A DNA stretch of 64,000 nt from Thiomicrospira sp. XS5 (GTDB lineage Bacteria > Pseudomonadota > Gammaproteobacteria > Thiomicrospirales > Thiomicrospiraceae), in assembly GCF_001507555.1 (NCBI RefSeq), contig NZ_LQBO01000001.1, forward strand, positions 1,426,001-1,490,000, given 5' to 3'. Both the position numbers and the translations under genes were made by a program. A model generated the notes under the pieces. That model saw nothing but the letters and a program-made list of their open reading frames with translations. It was not told the origin of the DNA and made no database searches. Shown here in pieces: positions 63,788-64,000 of the stretch; the stretch's first letter is position 1; the number at the start of each line of letters is the position of its first letter.

Positions 63788-64000
63788 TCTGATCCTTCCG
63801 GTTTTGAGTGATAGCCGGGTCGCCGCTTCGGCTGAAAAAATCCAATGAAAATCCCGTGCTATCTTAGATATTTGGTGACTAAAGCCGTATAATATCGAAA
63901 ATCAGAATTAAATGAAACGAAATTCAGCATAATTCCTTAAAGCCCGCCGCTTTCAACCTTTTCAGGCGGGTGAAATGGAATTCAGTTGCCACGAATTCGT
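63788..64000. other. Non-coding window end
   Basis: No gene is recognised. TATAAT occurs at 63888-63893 on the plus strand with a weak upstream TTAGAT (18-bp spacer), and an imperfect CCCGCC/GGCGGG pair lies at about 63943-63968. In relatives the next gene rightward is often ffh on the plus strand; that is only a guess here. Confidence 0.4.

Overview
This window looks like a chromosomal segment of a free-living gammaproteobacterium, most likely a sulfur-oxidising relative of Hydrogenovibrio, Thiomicrospira or Thiomicrorhabdus. That placement is inferred from protein content and gene order, not from a database search. Supporting signs are the block mlaFEDCB - yadGH-like ABC-2 pair - ibaG - murA - hisG(short) - hisD - Nif3 - petABC, a DsrE-family sulfur protein, HPF next to the Lpt genes, and moderate GC. 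Almost everything is core or housekeeping DNA. There is no prophage, CRISPR array, rRNA or tRNA gene that I can see.

Layout. 1-8 kb: a CopB-like copper ATPase (cut by the window edge), an NfeD/slipin pair, a P3A-type proton ATPase, a PAS-GGDEF-EAL protein and a small XRE regulator. 8-20 kb: hrpA, a membrane diguanylate cyclase, a lipoprotein cytochrome c, a small lipoprotein, a PLP enzyme, an Amt transporter and a LonB/YcbZ-like protease. 20-26 kb: DUF2062 and comEC, which start back to back, then a 263-bp structured mobile element, then lpxK, a Trm112-like gene and kdsB. 25.7-31.1 kb: a B12 operon (btuB-cobQ-cobO-btuF) behind a cobalamin riboswitch. 31-35 kb: a DsrE protein, DUF1841, cytochrome b561 and a BaeSR-like two-component system. 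35.4-38.5 kb: a second copy of the mobile element and two GEMM-I cyclic-di-GMP riboswitches flanking prfC. 38.5-44 kb: mgtE, hpf, lptB-lptA-lptC-kdsC and a Na/Ca exchanger. 44-54 kb: a gene of unknown function, the mla operon, an ABC-2 exporter, ibaG, murA, hisG, hisD and a Nif3 protein. 54-64 kb: the bc1 complex (petABC), radA, a PAS hybrid kinase, an inositol-phosphatase-family protein, a CorC-type protein and a CcsA-like protein.

Three threads link the genes. First, envelope building: lipid A/Kdo (lpxK, kdsB, kdsC), LPS export (lptABC), phospholipid traffic (mla) and murA. Second, cyclic-di-GMP: one GGDEF-EAL protein, one GGDEF cyclase and two c-di-GMP riboswitches. Third, DNA uptake and recombination: comEC and radA.

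The most striking unexplained signal is a short palindrome, CCAGGCCTGG, with 14 perfect copies in 64 kb where well under one is expected. Its CAGGCCTG core occurs 21 times. Many copies carry a one-sided T-rich tail (roughly TCGTTTT), some form terminators, and two perfect copies plus one variant lie inside comEC. It resembles in organisation, but not in sequence, the DNA uptake sequences of Neisseria and Pasteurellaceae, and is the best candidate here for an undescribed system.
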